Under the pieces are notes generated by a model. The model made no database searches. It saw nothing but the letters and a program-made list of their open reading frames with translations, and was not told where the DNA came from. From Haematobia irritans (taxonomy: Eukaryota; Arthropoda; Insecta; Diptera; Muscidae), in the NCBI RefSeq assembly GCF_050003625.1, contig NC_134397.1, forward strand, positions 148,117,526 through 148,181,525: a stretch of 64,000 nt of DNA. Reading direction: 5' to 3'. Both the position numbers and the translations under genes were made by a program. The first letter of the stretch is position 1. Each line of letters begins with the position of its first letter. Below are positions 45,241-58,100 of this stretch, piece after piece.

Positions 45241-46742
45241 GCTCTAGGACGCATATTTAAGGAGATATGGGCAAAAGAAGTATTTCATATAAAAATTTAA
45301 TTTTTTTTAGGTTTTGGGTGGATTTTTCAATATTTTGGGTGTGGTCACGAATAAAAGTCCTTTTCGCTCTAGGACGCATATTTAAGGAGATATGGGCAAA
45401 AGAAGTTTTTCGTATAAAAATTTAAATTTTTTTAGGTTTTGGGTGGATTTTTCAATTTTTTGGGGGTGGTCACGAATTAAAGTCCTTTTCGCTCTAGGAC
45501 GCATATTTAAGGAGATATGGGCAAAAGAAGTTTTTCATATACAAATTTTAATTTTTTTTAGGTTTTGGGTGGATTTTTCAATTTTTTGTGGGTGGTCACG
45601 AATTAAAGTCCTTTTCGCTCTAGGACGCTTAGTTTAGGAGATATGGGCAAAAGAAGTTTTTCATATAAAAATTTCAATTTTTTTAGGTTTTGGGTGGATT
45701 TTTCAATATTTTGGGTGTGGTCACGAATAAAAGTCCTTTTCGCTCTAGGACGCATATTTAAGGAGATATGGGCAAAAGAAGTTTTTCGTATAAAAATTTA
45801 AATTTTTTTAGGTTTTGGGTGGATTTTTCAATTTTTTGGGGGTGGTCACGAATTAAAGTCCTTTTCGCTCTAGGACGCATATTTAAGGAGATATGGGCAA
45901 AAGAAGTTTTTTATATACAAATTTCAATTTTTTTAGGTTTTGGGTGAATTTTTCAATTTTTTGGGGGTGGTCACGAATTAAAGTCCTTTTCGCTCTAGGA
46001 CGCATATTTAAGGAGATATGGGCAAAAGAAGTTTTTCATATAAAAATTTAAATTTTTTTAGGTGTTGGGTGGATTTTTCAATTTTTTGGGGGTGGTCACG
46101 AATTAAAGTCCTTTTCGCTCTAGGACGCATATTTAAGGAGATATGGACAAAAGAAGTTTTTCATATAAAAATTTCATTTTTTTAGGTTTTGGGTGAATTT
46201 TTCAATTTTTTGGGGGTGGTCACGAATTAAAGTCCTTTTCGCTCTAGGACGCATATTTAAGGAGATATGGGCAAAAGAAGTTTTTCATATAAAAATTTCA
46301 ATTTTTTTAGGTTTTGGGTGGATTTTTCAATTTTTTGGGGGTGGTCACGAATTAAAGTCCTTTTCGCTCTAGGACGCATATTTAAGGAGATATGGGCAAA
46401 AGAAGTTTTTCATATAAAAATTTCAATTTTTTTTAGGTTTTGGGTGGATTTTTCAATTTTTTTGGGGGTGGTCACGAATTAAAGTCCTTTTCGCTCTAGG
46501 ACGCATATTTAAGGAGATATGGACAAAAGAAGTTTTTCATATAAAAATTTCAATTTTTTTAGGTTTTGGGTAGATTTTTCAATTTTTTGGGGGTGGTCAC
46601 GAATTAAAGTCCTTTTCGCTCTAGGACGCTTAGTTTAGGAGATATGGGCAAAAGAAGTTTTTCATATAAAAATTTCATTTTTTTTAGGTTTTGGGTGAAT
46701 TTTTCAATTTTTTGGGGGTGGTCACGAATTAAAGTCCTTTTC
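45241..46742 (+). repeat. 12-monomer unit (about 1501 bp), copy 1
   Basis: GAAGTATTTCAT with TTTAATTTTTTTTAGG at 45281 recurs at 46783, CAATATTTTGGG at 45328 and 45704 recurs at 46830 and 47205, and AGGTGTTGGG at 46060 recurs at 47561. Offsets are 1501-1502. Two CAATATTTTGGG plus TCGTATA pairs lie three monomers apart in each unit. Confidence 0.85.
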
Positions 46743-47893
46743 GCTCTAGGACGCATATTTAAGGAGATATGGGCAAAAGAAGTATTTCATATAAAAATTT
46801 AATTTTTTTTAGGTTTTGGGTGGATTTTTCAATATTTTGGGTGTGGTCACGAATAAAAGTCCTTTTCGCTCTAGGACGCATATTTAAGGAGATATGGGCA
46901 AAAGAAGTTTTTCGTATAAAAATTTAAATTTTTTTAGGTTTTGGGTGGATTTTTCAATTTTTTGGGGGTGGTCACGAATTAAAGTCCTTTTCGCTCTAGG
47001 ACGCATATTTAAGGAGATATGGGCAAAAGAAGTTTTTCATATACAAATTTAAATTTTTTTAGGTTTTGGGTGGATTTTTCAATTTTTTGTGGGTGGTCAC
47101 GAATTAAAGTCCTTTTCGCTCTAGGACGCTTAGTTTAGGAGATATGGGCAAAAGAAGTTTTTCATATAAAAATTTCAATTTTTTTAGTTTTTGGGTGGAT
47201 TTTTCAATATTTTGGGTGTGGTCACGAATAAAAGTCCTTTTCGCTCTAGGACGCATATTTAAGGAGATATGGGCAAAAGAAGTTTTTCGTATAAAAATTT
47301 AAATTTTTTTAGGTTTTGGGTGGATTTTTCAATTTTTTGGGGGTGGTCACGAATTAAAGTCCTTTTCGCTCTAGGACGCATATTTAAGGAGATATGGGCA
47401 AAAGAAGTTTTTCATATACAAATTTCAATTTTTTTAGGTTTTGGGTGAATTTTTCAATTTTTTGGGGGTGGTCACGAATTAAAGTCCTTTTCGCTCTAGG
47501 ACGCATATTTAAGGAGATATGGGCAAAAGAAGTTTTTCATATAAAAATTTAAATTTTTTTAGGTGTTGGGTGGATTTTTCAATTTTTTGGGGGTGGTCAC
47601 GAATTAAAGTCCTTTTCGCTCTAGGACGCATATTTAAGGAGATATGGACAAAAGAAGTTTTTCATATAAAAATTTAAATTTTTTTAGGTTTTGGGTGAAT
47701 TTTTCAATTTTTTGGGGGTGGTCACGAATTAAAGTCCTTTTCGCTCTAGGACGCATATTTAAGGAGATATGGGCAAAAGAAGTTTTTCATATAAAAATTT
47801 TAATTTTTTTAGGTTTTGGGTGGATTTTTCAATTTTTTGGGGGAGGTCACGAATTAAAGTCCTTTTCGCTCTAGGACGCATATTTAAGGAGAT
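46743..47893 (+). repeat. 12-monomer unit, copy 2 (incomplete)
   Basis: It repeats 45241 onward at offset 1501-1502 for about nine monomers. It has a private TTTTTTTAGTTTTTGGG near 47186. From 47894 the alleles follow 42780 instead, so the unit was cut by insertion of, or exchange with, the 15-monomer family. Confidence 0.8.
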
Positions 47894-49380
47894 ATGGGCA
47901 AAAGAAGTTTTTCATATACAAATTTCAATTTTTTTAGGTTTTGGGTGGATTTTTCAATTTTTTGGGGGTGGTCACGAATTAAAGTCCTTTTCGCTCTAGG
48001 ACGCATATTTAAGGAGATATGGGCAACAGAAGTTTTTCATATAAAAATTTCATTTTTTTTAGGTTTTGGGTGGATTTTTCAATTTTTGGGGGTGGTCACG
48101 AATTAAAGTCCTTTTCGCTCTAGGACGCTTAGTTTAGGAGATATGGGCAAAAGAAGTTTTTCATATAAAAATTTCAATTTTTTTAGGTTTTGGGTGGATT
48201 TTTCAATTTTTTGGGGGTGGTCACGAATTAAAGTCCTTTTCGCTCTAGGACGCATATTTAAGGAGATATGGGCAACAGAAGTTTTTCATATAAAAATTTC
48301 ATTTTTTTTAGGTTTTGGGTGGATTTTTCAATTTTTGGGGGTGGTCACGAATTAAAGTCCTTTTCGCTCTAGGACGCATATTTAAGGAGATATGGACAAA
48401 AGAAGTTTTTCATATAAAAATTTCAATTTTTTTAGGTTTTGGGTGGATTTTTAAATTTTTTGGGGGTGGTCACGAATTAAAGTCCTTTTCGCTCTAGGGC
48501 GCTTAGTTTAGGAGATATGGGCAAAAGAAGTTTTTCATATAAAAATTTCATTTTTTTTAGGTTTTTGATTTTTCAATTTTTTGGGGGTGGTCACGAATTA
48601 AAGTCCTTTTCGCTCTAGGACGCTTAGTTTAGGAGATATGGACAAAAGAAGTTTTTCATATAAAAATTTAAATTTTTTTTAGGTTTTGGGTGGATTTTTC
48701 AATTTTTTGGGGGTGGTCACGAATTAAAGTCCTTTTCGCTCTAGGACGCATATTTAAGGAGATATGGGCAAAAGAAGTTTTTCATATAAAAATTTCATTT
48801 TTTTTAGGTTTTGGGTGGATTTTGCAATTTTTTGGGGGTGGTCACGAATTAGAGTCCTTTTCGCTCTAGGACGCATATTTAAGGAGATATGGGCAAAAGA
48901 AGTTTTTCATATAAAAATTTCAATTTTTTTAGGTTTTGGGTGGATTTTTCAATTTTTTGGGGGTGGTCACGAATAAAAGTCCTTTTCGCTCTAGGACGCA
49001 TATTTAAGGAGATATGGGCAAAAGAAGTTTTTCGTATAAAAATTTAAATTTTTTTAGGTTTTGGGTGGATTTTTCAATTTTTTGGGGGTGGTCACGAATT
49101 AAAGTCCTTTTCGCTCTAGGACGCATATTTAAGGAGATATGGGCAAAAGAAGTTTTTCATATAAAAATTTCAATTTTTTTTAGGTTTTGGGTGGATTTTT
49201 CAATTTTTTTGGGGGTGGTCACGAATTAAAGTCCTTTTCGCTCTAGGACGCATATTTAAGGAGATATGGGCAAAAGAAGTTTTTCATATAAAAATTTCAA
49301 TTTTTTTAGGTTTTGGGTAGATTTTTCAATTTTTTGGGGGTGGTCACGAATTAAAGTCCTTTTCGCTCTAGGACGCTTAG
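47894..49380 (+). repeat. 1.49-kb copy of 42780-44265 (offset 5112-5114)
   Basis: GGGCAACAGAAG, TTTTTGGGGGTGG, TCTAGGGCGC (48493), the GGTTTTTGATTTTTC deletion monomer (48559), AGAGTCC (48851), TCGTATAAAAATTTAA and GGGTAGATT (49315) recur in order. One informative difference is that CAATATTTTGGGTG at 43838 is the ordinary CAATTTTTTGGGGG here, consistent with conversion of one monomer. Confidence 0.85.
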
Positions 49381-50400
49381 TTTAGGAGATATGGGCAAAA
49401 GAAGTTTTTCATATAAAAATTTTATTTTTTTTAGGTTTTGGGTGAATTTTTCAATTTTTTGGGGGTGGTCACGAATTAAAGTCCTTTTCGCTCTAGGACG
49501 CATATTTAAGGAGATATGGGCAAAAGAAGTTTTTCATATAAAAATTTCAATTTTGTTAGGTTTTGGGTGGATTTTTCAATTTTTTGGGGGTGGTCACGAA
49601 TTAAAGTCCTTTTCGCTCTAGGACGCATATTTAAGGAGATATGGGCAAAAGAAGTATTTCATATAAAAATTGAATTTTTTTTAGGTTTTGGGTGGATTTT
49701 TCAATTTCTTAAAGTCCGAATTAAAGTCCTTTTCGCTCTAGGACGCATATTTAAGGAGATATGGACAAAAGAAGTTTTTCATATAAAAATTTCAATTTTT
49801 TTTAGGTTTTGGGTGGATTTTTCAATTTTTTGGGGGTGGTCACGAATTAAAGTCCTTTTCGCTCTAGGACGCATATTTAAGGAGATATGGGCAAAAGAAG
49901 TTTTTCATATAAAAATTTCAATTTTTTTAGGTTTTGGGTGGATTTTTCAATTTTTTGGGGGTGGTAACGAATTAAAGTCCTTTTCGCTCTAGGACGCATA
50001 TTTAAGGAGATATGGACAAAAGAAGTTTTTCATATAAAAATTTCAATTTTTTTAGGTTTTGGGTGGATTTTTCAATTTTTTGGGGGTGGTCACGAATTAA
50101 AGTCCTTTTCGCTCTAGGACGCATATTTAAGGAGATATGGGCAAAAGAAGTTTTTCATATACATATTTCATTTTTTTAGGTTTTGGGTGGATTTTTCAAT
50201 TTTTTGGGAGTGGTCACGAATTAAAGTCCTTTTCGCTCTAGGACGCATATTTAAGGAGATATGGGCAAAAGAAGTTTTTCATATAAAAATTTCAATTTTT
50301 TTAGGTTTTGGGTGGATTTTTAAATATTTTGGGTGTGGTCACGAATAAAAGTCCTTTTCGCTCTAGGACGCATATTTAAGGAGATATGGGCAAAAGAAGT
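49381..50400 (+). repeat. Domain 7 end; includes patched monomer
   Basis: No gene. Ordinary monomers with a TTTTATTTTTTTTAGG variant near 49422, then the patched monomer at 49701-49722, then TAAATATTTTGGGTGTGG at 50322 and a TCGTATAAAAATTTAA monomer, the last such pair of this domain. Confidence 0.8.
49701..49722 (+). repeat. Patched monomer: TTAAAGTCC in place of the G run
   Basis: After TTTTTCAATTTC the sequence reads TTAAAGTCCGAATTAAAG, whereas other monomers have a T run, GGGGGTGGTCAC and then GAATTAAAG. A 9-base copy of the nearby TTAAAGTCC has replaced the G-rich end. The change alters the reading phase and produces the longest open frame in the window (49516-49992), which is not a gene. 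Confidence 0.85.
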
Positions 50401-51910
50401 TTTTCGTATAAAAATTTAAATTTTTTTAGGTTTTGGGTGGATTTTTCAATTTTTTGGGGGTGGTCACGAATTAAAGTCCTTTTCGCTCTAGGACGCATAT
50501 TTAAGGAGATATGGGCAAAAGAAGTTTTTCATATACAAATTTAAATTTTTTTAGGTTTTGGGCGAATTTTTCAATTTTTTGGGGGTGGTCACGAATTAAA
50601 GTCCTTTTCGCTCTAGGACGCATATTTAAGGAGATATGGGCAAAAGAAGTTTTTCATATAAAAATTTAAATTTTTTTAGGTTTTGGGTGGATTTTTCAAT
50701 TTTTTGGGGGTGGTCACGAATTAAAGTCCTTTTCGCTCTAGGACGCATATTTAAGGAGATATGGACAAAAGAAGTTTTTCATATAAAAATTTCATTTTTT
50801 TAGGTTTTAGGTGAATTTTTCAATTTTTTGGGGGTGGTCACGAATTAAAGTCCTTTTCGCTCTAGGACGCATATTTAAGGAGATATGGGCAAAAGAAGTT
50901 TTTCATATACAAATTTCAATTTTTTTAGGTTTTGGGTGGATTTTTCAATTTTTTGGGGGAGGTCACGAATTAAAGTCCTTTTCGCTCTAGGACGCTTAGT
51001 TTATGAGATATGGGCAAAAGAAGTTTTTCATATAAAAATTTCAATTTTTTTAGGTTTTGGGTGAATTTTTCAATTTTTTGGGGGTGGTCACGAATTAAAG
51101 TCCTTTTCGCTCTAGGACGCTTAGTTTAGGAGATATGGGCAAAAGAAGTTTTTCATATAAAAATTTCATTTTTTTTAGGTTTTGGGTGAATTTTTCAATT
51201 TTTTGGGGGTGGTCACGAATTAAAGTCCTTTTCGCTCTAGGACGCATATTTAAGGAGATATGGGCAAAAGAAGTTTTTCATATACAAATTTCAATTTTTT
51301 TAGGTTTTGGGTGGATTTTTCAATTTTTTGGGGTGGTCACGAATAAAAGTCCTTTTCGCTCTAGGACGCATATTTAAGGAGATATGGACAAAAGAAGTTT
51401 TTCATATAAAAATTTCAATTTTTTTAGGTTTTGGGTGGATTTTTCAATTTTTGGGGGTGGTCACGAATTAAAGTCCTTTTCGCTCTAGGACGCTTAGTTT
51501 AGGAGATATGGGCAAAAGAAGTTTTTCATATAAAAATTTCATTTTTTTTTAGGTTTTGGGTGAATTTTTCAATTTTTTGGGGGTGGTCACGAATTAAAGT
51601 CCTTTTCGCTCTAGGACGCATATTTAAGGAGATATGGGCAAAAGAAGTTTTTCATATACAAATTTAAATTTTTTTAGGTTTTGGGTGGATTTTTCAATTT
51701 TTTGGGGGTGGTCACGAATTTAAGTCCTTTTCGCTCTAGGACGCTTAGTTTAGGAGATATGGGCAAAAGAAGTTTTTCATATAAAAATTTCAATTTTTTT
51801 AGGTTTTGGGTGGATTTTTAAATTTTTTGGGTGTGTTCACAAATAAAAGTCCTTTTCGCTCTAGGACGCATATTTAAGGAGATATGGGCAAAAGAAGTTT
51901 TTCATATAAA
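50401..51910 (+). repeat. 13-monomer unit (1623 bp), copy 1
   Basis: TAGGTTTTAGGTGAATT at 50801 recurs at 52424 (1623 later) and again at 55636. GCTTAGTTTATGAG near 50996, CACGAATTTAAG near 51714 and several CATATACAAATTT monomers follow the same order. Thirteen monomers would be 1625 bp. A private GTGTGTTCACAAATAAAAG is present near 51833. Confidence 0.85.
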
Positions 51911-54900
51911 AATTTCAATTTTTTTAGGTTTTGGGTGGATTTTTCAATTTTTTGGGGGTGGTCACGAATTAAAGTCCTTTTCGCTCTAGGACGCATATTT
52001 AAGGAGATATGGGCAAAATAAGTTTTTCATATACAAATTTCAATTTTTTTAGGTTTTGGGTGGATTTTTCAATTTTTTGGGGGTGGTCACGAATTAAAGT
52101 CCTTTTCGCTCTAGGACGCATATTTAAGGAGATATGGGCAAAAGAAGTTTTTCATATACAAATTTCAATTTTTTTAGGTTTTGGGTGAATTTTTCAATTT
52201 TTTGGGGGTGGTCACGAATTAAAGTCCTTTTCGCTCTAGGACGCATATTTAAGGAGATATGGGCAAAAGAAGTTTTTCATATAAAAATTTAAATTTTTTT
52301 AGGTTTTGGGTGGATTTTTCAATTTTTTGGGGGTGGTCACGAATTAAAGTCCTTTTCGCTCTAGGACGCATATTTAAGGAGATATGGACAAAAGAAGTTT
52401 TTCATATAAAAATTTCATTTTTTTAGGTTTTAGGTGAATTTTTCAATTTTTTGGGGGTGGTCACGAATTAAAGTCCTTTTCGCTCTAGGACGCATATTTA
52501 AGGAGATATGGGCAAAAGAAGTTTTTCATATACAAATTTCAATTTTTTTAGGTTTTGGGTGGATTTTTCAATTTTTTGGGGGAGGTCACGAATTAAAGTC
52601 CTTTTCGCTCTAGGACGCTTAGTTTATGAGATATGGGCAAAAGAAGTTTTTCATATAAAAATTTCAATTTTTTTAGGTTTTGGGTGAATTTTTCAATTTT
52701 TTGGGGGTGGTCACGAATTAAAGTCCTTTTCGCTCTAGGACGCTTAGTTTAGGAGATATGGGCAAATGAAGTTTTTCATATAAAAATTTCATTTTTTTTT
52801 AGGTTTTGGGTGAATTTTTCAATTTTTTGGGGGTGGTCACGAATTAAAGTCCTTTTCGCTCTAGGACGCATATTTAAGGAGATATGGGCAAAAGAAGTTT
52901 TTCATATACAAATTTCAATTTTTTTAGGTTTTGGGTGGATTTTTCAATTTTTTGGGGGTGGTCACGAATAAAAGTCCTTTTCGCTCTAGGACGCATATTT
53001 AAGGAGATATGGACAAAAGAAGTTTTTCATATAAAAATTTCAATTTTTTTAAGTTTTGGGTGGATTTTTCAATTTTTGGGGGTGGTCACGAATTAAAGTC
53101 CTTTTCGCTCTAGGACGCTTAGTTTAGGAGATATGGGCAAAAGAAGTTTTTCATATAAAAATTTCATTTTTTTTATGTTTTGGGTGAATTTTTCAATTTT
53201 TTGGGGGTGGTCACGAATTAAAGTCCTTTTCGCTCTAGGACGCATATTTAAGGAGATATGGGCAAAAGAAGTTTTTCATATAAAAATTTCAATTTTTTCA
53301 GGTTTTGGGTGGATTTTTCAATTTTTTGGGGGTGGTCACGAATTTAAGTCCTTTTCGCTCTAGGACGCTTAGTTTAGGAGATATGGGCAAAAGAAGTTTT
53401 TCATATAAAAATTTCAATTTTTTTAGGTTTTGGGTGGATTTTTCAATTTTTTGGGTGTGGTCACGAATAAAAGTCCTTTTCGCTCTAGGACGCATATTTA
53501 AGGAGATATGGGCAAAAGAAGTTTTTCGTATAAAAATTTCAATTTTTTTAGGTTTTGGGTGGATTTTTCAATTTTTTGGGGGTGGTCACGAATTAAAGTC
53601 CTTTTCGCTCTAGGACGCATATTTAAGCAGATATGGGCAAAAGAAGTTTTTCATATAAAAATTTCAATTTTTTGGGGGTGGTCACGAATTAAATTCCTTT
53701 TCGCTCTAGGACGCATATTTAAGGAGATATGGGCAAAAGAAGTTTTTCATATAAAAATTTCAATTTTTTTAGGTTTTGGGTGGATTTTTCAATTTATTGG
53801 GGGTGGTTACGAATTAAAGTCCTTTTCGCTCTAGGACGCATATTTAAGGAGATATGGGCAAAAGAAGTTTTTCATATAAAAATTTCAATTTTTTTAGGTT
53901 TTGGGTGGATTTTTCAATTTTTTGGGGGTGGTCACGAATTAAAGTCCTTTTCGCTCTAGGACGCATATTTAAGGAGATATGGGCAAAAGAAGTTTTTCAT
54001 ATAAAAATTTCAATTTTTTTTAGGTTTTGGGTGGATTTTTCAATTTTTTGGGGGTGGTCATGAATTAAAGTCCTTTTCGCTCTAGGACGCATATATAAGG
54101 AGATATAGGCAAAAGAAGTTTTTCATATAAAAATTTCAATTTTTTTAGGTTTTGGGTGGATTTTTCAATGGGGGTGGTCACGAATTAAAGTCCTTTTCGC
54201 TCTAGGACGCATATTTAAGGAGATATGGACAAAAGAAGTTTTTCATATAAAAATTTCATTTTTTTACGTTTTGGGTGAATTTTTCAATTTTTTGGGGGTG
54301 GTCACGAATTAAAGTCCTTTTCGCTCTAGGACGCATATTTAAGGAGATATGGGCAAAAGAAGTTTTTCATATAAAAATTTCAATTTTTTTAGGTTTTGGG
54401 TGGATTTTTCAATGGGGGTGGTCACGAATTAAAGTCCTTTTCGCTCTAGGACGCATATTTAAGAAGATATGGGCAAAAGAAGTTTTTCATATAAAAATTT
54501 CAATTTTTTTAGGTTTTGGGTGAATTTTTCAATTTTTTGGGGGTGGTCACGAATTAAAGTCTTTTTTGCTCTAGGACGCATATTTAAGGAGATATGGGCA
54601 AAAGAAGTTTTTCATATAAAAATTTCAATTTTTTTAGGTTTTGGGTGGATTTTTCAATTTTTTGGGGGTGGTCACGAATTAAAGTCCTTTTCGCTCTAGG
54701 ACGCATATTTAAGGAGATATGGGCAAAAGAAGTTTTTCATATACAAATTTCAATTTTTTTAGGTTTTGGGTGGAATTTTCAATTTTTTGGGGGTGGTCAC
54801 GAATTAAAGTCCTTTTTCGCTCTAGGACGCTTAGTTTAGGAGATATGGGCAAAAGAAGTTTTTCATATAAAAATTCCAATTTTTTTAGGTTTTGGGTGGA

Positions 54901-55130
54901 TTTTTCAATTTTTTGGGGGTGGTCACGAATAAAAGTCCTTTTCGCTCTAGGACGCATATTTAAGGAGATATGGGCAAAAGAAGTTTTTCGTATAAAAATT
55001 TCAATTTTTTTAGGTTTTGGGTGGATTTTTCAATTTTTTGGGGGTGGTCACGAATTAAAGTCCTTTTCGCTCTAGGACGCATATTTAAGGAGATATGGGC
55101 AAAAGAAGTTTTTCATATAAAAATTTCAAT
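51911..55130 (+). repeat. Large tandem unit, copy 1 (about 3.2 kb)
   Basis: It begins with GGGCAAAATAAG plus CATATACAAATTTC (52011) and contains the second 13-monomer unit, then TTTTTTCAGG with CACGAATTTAAG (53296-53345), TTTAAGCAGATATGGG, AAATTCC, TTATTGGGGGTGGTTACG, TCATGAATT, two monomers with CAATGGGGGTGG, and a CCTTTTTCGCTC monomer near 54811. The series recurs at offsets 3211-3212, 3241 after 53670, and 3617 after 54175. Confidence 0.9.
53656..53680 (+). repeat. 29-bp deletion junction
   Basis: Compared with 56868-56925, this copy lacks 29 bases: TTTCAATTTTTT runs directly into GGGGGTGG. The lost piece lies between two copies of TTCAATTTTTT that occur in every monomer, so the deletion is between 11-base direct repeats. 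It occurred after the duplication, because copy 2 is intact. Confidence 0.9.
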
Positions 55131-58100
55131 TTTTTTAGGTTTTGGGTGGATTTTTCAATTTTTTGGGGGTGGTCACGAATTAAAGTCCTTTTCGCTCTAG
55201 GACGCATATTTAAGGAGATATGGGCAAAATAAGTTTTTCATATACAAATTTCAATTTTTTTTAGGTTTTGGGTGGATTTTTCAATTTTTTGGGGGTGGTC
55301 GCGAATTAAAGTCCTTTTCGCTCTAGGACGCATATTTAAGGAGATATGGGCAAAAGAAGTTTTTCATATACAAATTTCAATTTTTTTAGGTTTTGGGTGA
55401 ATTTTTCAATTTTTTGGGGGTGGTCACGAATTAAAGTCCTTTTCGCTCTAGGACGCATATTTAAGGAGATATGGGCAAAAGAAGTTTTTCATATAAAAAT
55501 TTAAATTTTTTTAGGTTTTGGGTGGATTTTTCAATTTTTTGGGGGTGGTCACGAATTAAAGTCCTTTTCGCTCTAGGACGCATATTTAAGGAGATATGGA
55601 CAAAAGAAGTTTTTCATATAAAAATTTCATTTTTTTAGGTTTTAGGTGAATTTTTCAATTTTTTGGGGGTGGTCACGAATAAAAGTCCTTTTCGCTCTAG
55701 GACGCATATTTAAGGAGATATGGGCAAAAGAAGTTTTTCATATACAAATTTCAATTTTTTTAGGTTTTGGGTGGATTTTTCAATTTTTTGGGGGAGGTCA
55801 CGAATTAAAGTCCTTTTCGCTCTAGGACGCTTAGTTTATGAGATATGGGCAAAAGAAGTTTTTCATATAAAAATTTCAATTTTTTTAGGTTTTGGGTGAA
55901 TTTTTCAATTTTTTGGGGGTGGTCACGAATTAAAGTCCTTTTCGCTCTAGGACGCTTAGTTTAGGAGATATGGGCAAATGAAGTTTTTCATATAAAAATT
56001 TCATTTTTTTTTAGGTTTTGGGTGAATTTTTCAATTTTTTGGGGGTGGTCACGAATTAAAGTCCTTTTCGCTCTAGGACGCATATTTAAGGAGATATGGG
56101 CAAAAGAAGTTTTTCATATACAAATTTCAATTTTTTTAGGTTTTGGGTGGATTTTTCAATTTTTTGGGGGTGGTCACGAATAAAAGTCCTTTTCGCTCTA
56201 GGACGCATATTTAAGGAGATATGGACAAAAGAAGTTTTTCATATAAAAATTTCAATTTTTTTAAGTTTTGGGTGGATTTTTCAATTTTTGGGGGTGGTCA
56301 CGAATTAAAGTCCTTTTCGCTCTAGGACGCTTAGTTTAGGAGATATGGGCAAAAGAAGTTTTTCATATAAAAATTTCATTTTTTTTATGTTTTGGGTGAA
56401 TTTTTAAATTTTTTGGGGGTGGTCACGAATTAAAGTCCTTTTCGCTCTAGGACGCATATTTAAGGAGATATGGGCAAAAGAAGTTTTTCATATAAAAATT
56501 TCAATTTTTTCAGGTTTTGGGTGGATTTTTCAATTTTTTGGGGGTGGTCACGAATTTAAGTCCTTTTCGCTCTAGGACGCTTAGTTTAGGAGATATGGGC
56601 AAAAGAAGTTTTTCATATAAAAATTTCAATTTTTTTAGGTTTTGGGTGGATTTTTCAATTTTTTGGGTGTGGTCACGAATAAAAGTCCTTTTCGCTCTAG
56701 GACGCATATTTAAGGAGATATGGGCAAAAGAAGTTTTTCGTATAAAAATTTCAATTTTTTTAGGTTTTGGGTGGATTTTTCAATTTTTTGGGGGTGGTCA
56801 CGAATTAAAGTCCTTTTCGCTCTAGGACGCATATTTAAGCAGATATGGGCAAAAGAAGTTTTTCATATAAAAATTTCAATTTTTTTAGGTTTTGGGTGGA
56901 TTTTTCAATTTTTTGGGGGTGGTCACGAATTAAATTCCTTTTCGCTCTAGGACGCATATTTAAGGAGATATGGGCAAAAGAAGTTTTTCATATAAAAATT
57001 TCAATTTTTTTAGGTTTTGGGTGGATTTTTCAATTTATTGGGGGTGGTTACGAATTAAAGTCCTTTTCGCTCTAGGACGCATATTTAAGGAGATATGGGC
57101 AAAAGAAGTTTTTCATATAAAAATTTCAATTTTTTTAGGTTTTGGGTGGATTTTTCAATTTTTTGGGGGTGGTCACGAATTAAAGTCCTTTTCGCTCTAG
57201 GACGCATATTTAAGGAGATATGGGCAAAAGAAGTTTTTCATATAAAAATTTCAATTTTTTTTAGGTTTTGGGTGGATTTTTCAATTTTTTGGGGGTGGTC
57301 ATGAATTAAAGTCCTTTTCGCTCTAGGACGCATATATAAGGAGATATAGGCAAAAGAAGTTTTTCATATAAAAATTTCAATTTTTTTAGGTTTTGGGTAG
57401 ATTTTTCAATTTTTTGGGGGTGGTCACGAATTAAAGTCCTTTTCGCTCTAGGACGCATATTTAAGGAGATATGGGCAAAAGAAGTTTTTCATATAAAAAT
57501 TTCAATTTTTTTAGGTTTTGGGTGGATTTTTCAATTTTTTTTGGGGGTGGTCACGAATTAAAGTCCTTTTCGCTCTAGGACGCATATTTAAGGAGATATG
57601 GGCAAAAGAAGTTTTTCATATAAAAATTTAAATTTTTTTAGGTTTTGGGTGGATTTTTCAATTTTTTGGGGTGGTCACGAAGTAAAGTCCTTTTCGCTCT
57701 AGGACGCATATTTAAGGAGATATGGGCAAAAGAAGTTTTTCATATAAAAATTTCAATTTTTTTAGGTTTTGGGTGGATTTTTCAATGGGGGTGGTCACGA
57801 ATTAAAGTCCTTTTCGCTCTAGGACGCATATTTAAGGAGATATGGACAAAAGAAGTTTTTCATATAAAAATTTCATTTTTTTACGTTTTGGGTGAATTTT
57901 TCAATTTTTTGGGGGTGGTCACGAATTAAAGTCCTTTTCGCTCTAGGACGCATATTTAAGGAGATATGGGCAAAAGAAGTTTTTCATATAAAAATTTCAA
58001 TTTTTTTAGGTTTTGGGTGGATTTTTCAATGGGGGTGGTCACGAATTAAAGTCCTTTTCGCTCTAGGACGCATATTTAAGAAGATATGGGCAAAAGAAGT

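Noticed and set aside
49516..49992. Longest open frame (158 codons)
   Set aside because: It exists only because the patched monomer at 49701-49722 shifts the phase so that the usual stop is skipped. The translation is the satellite read in successive frames.
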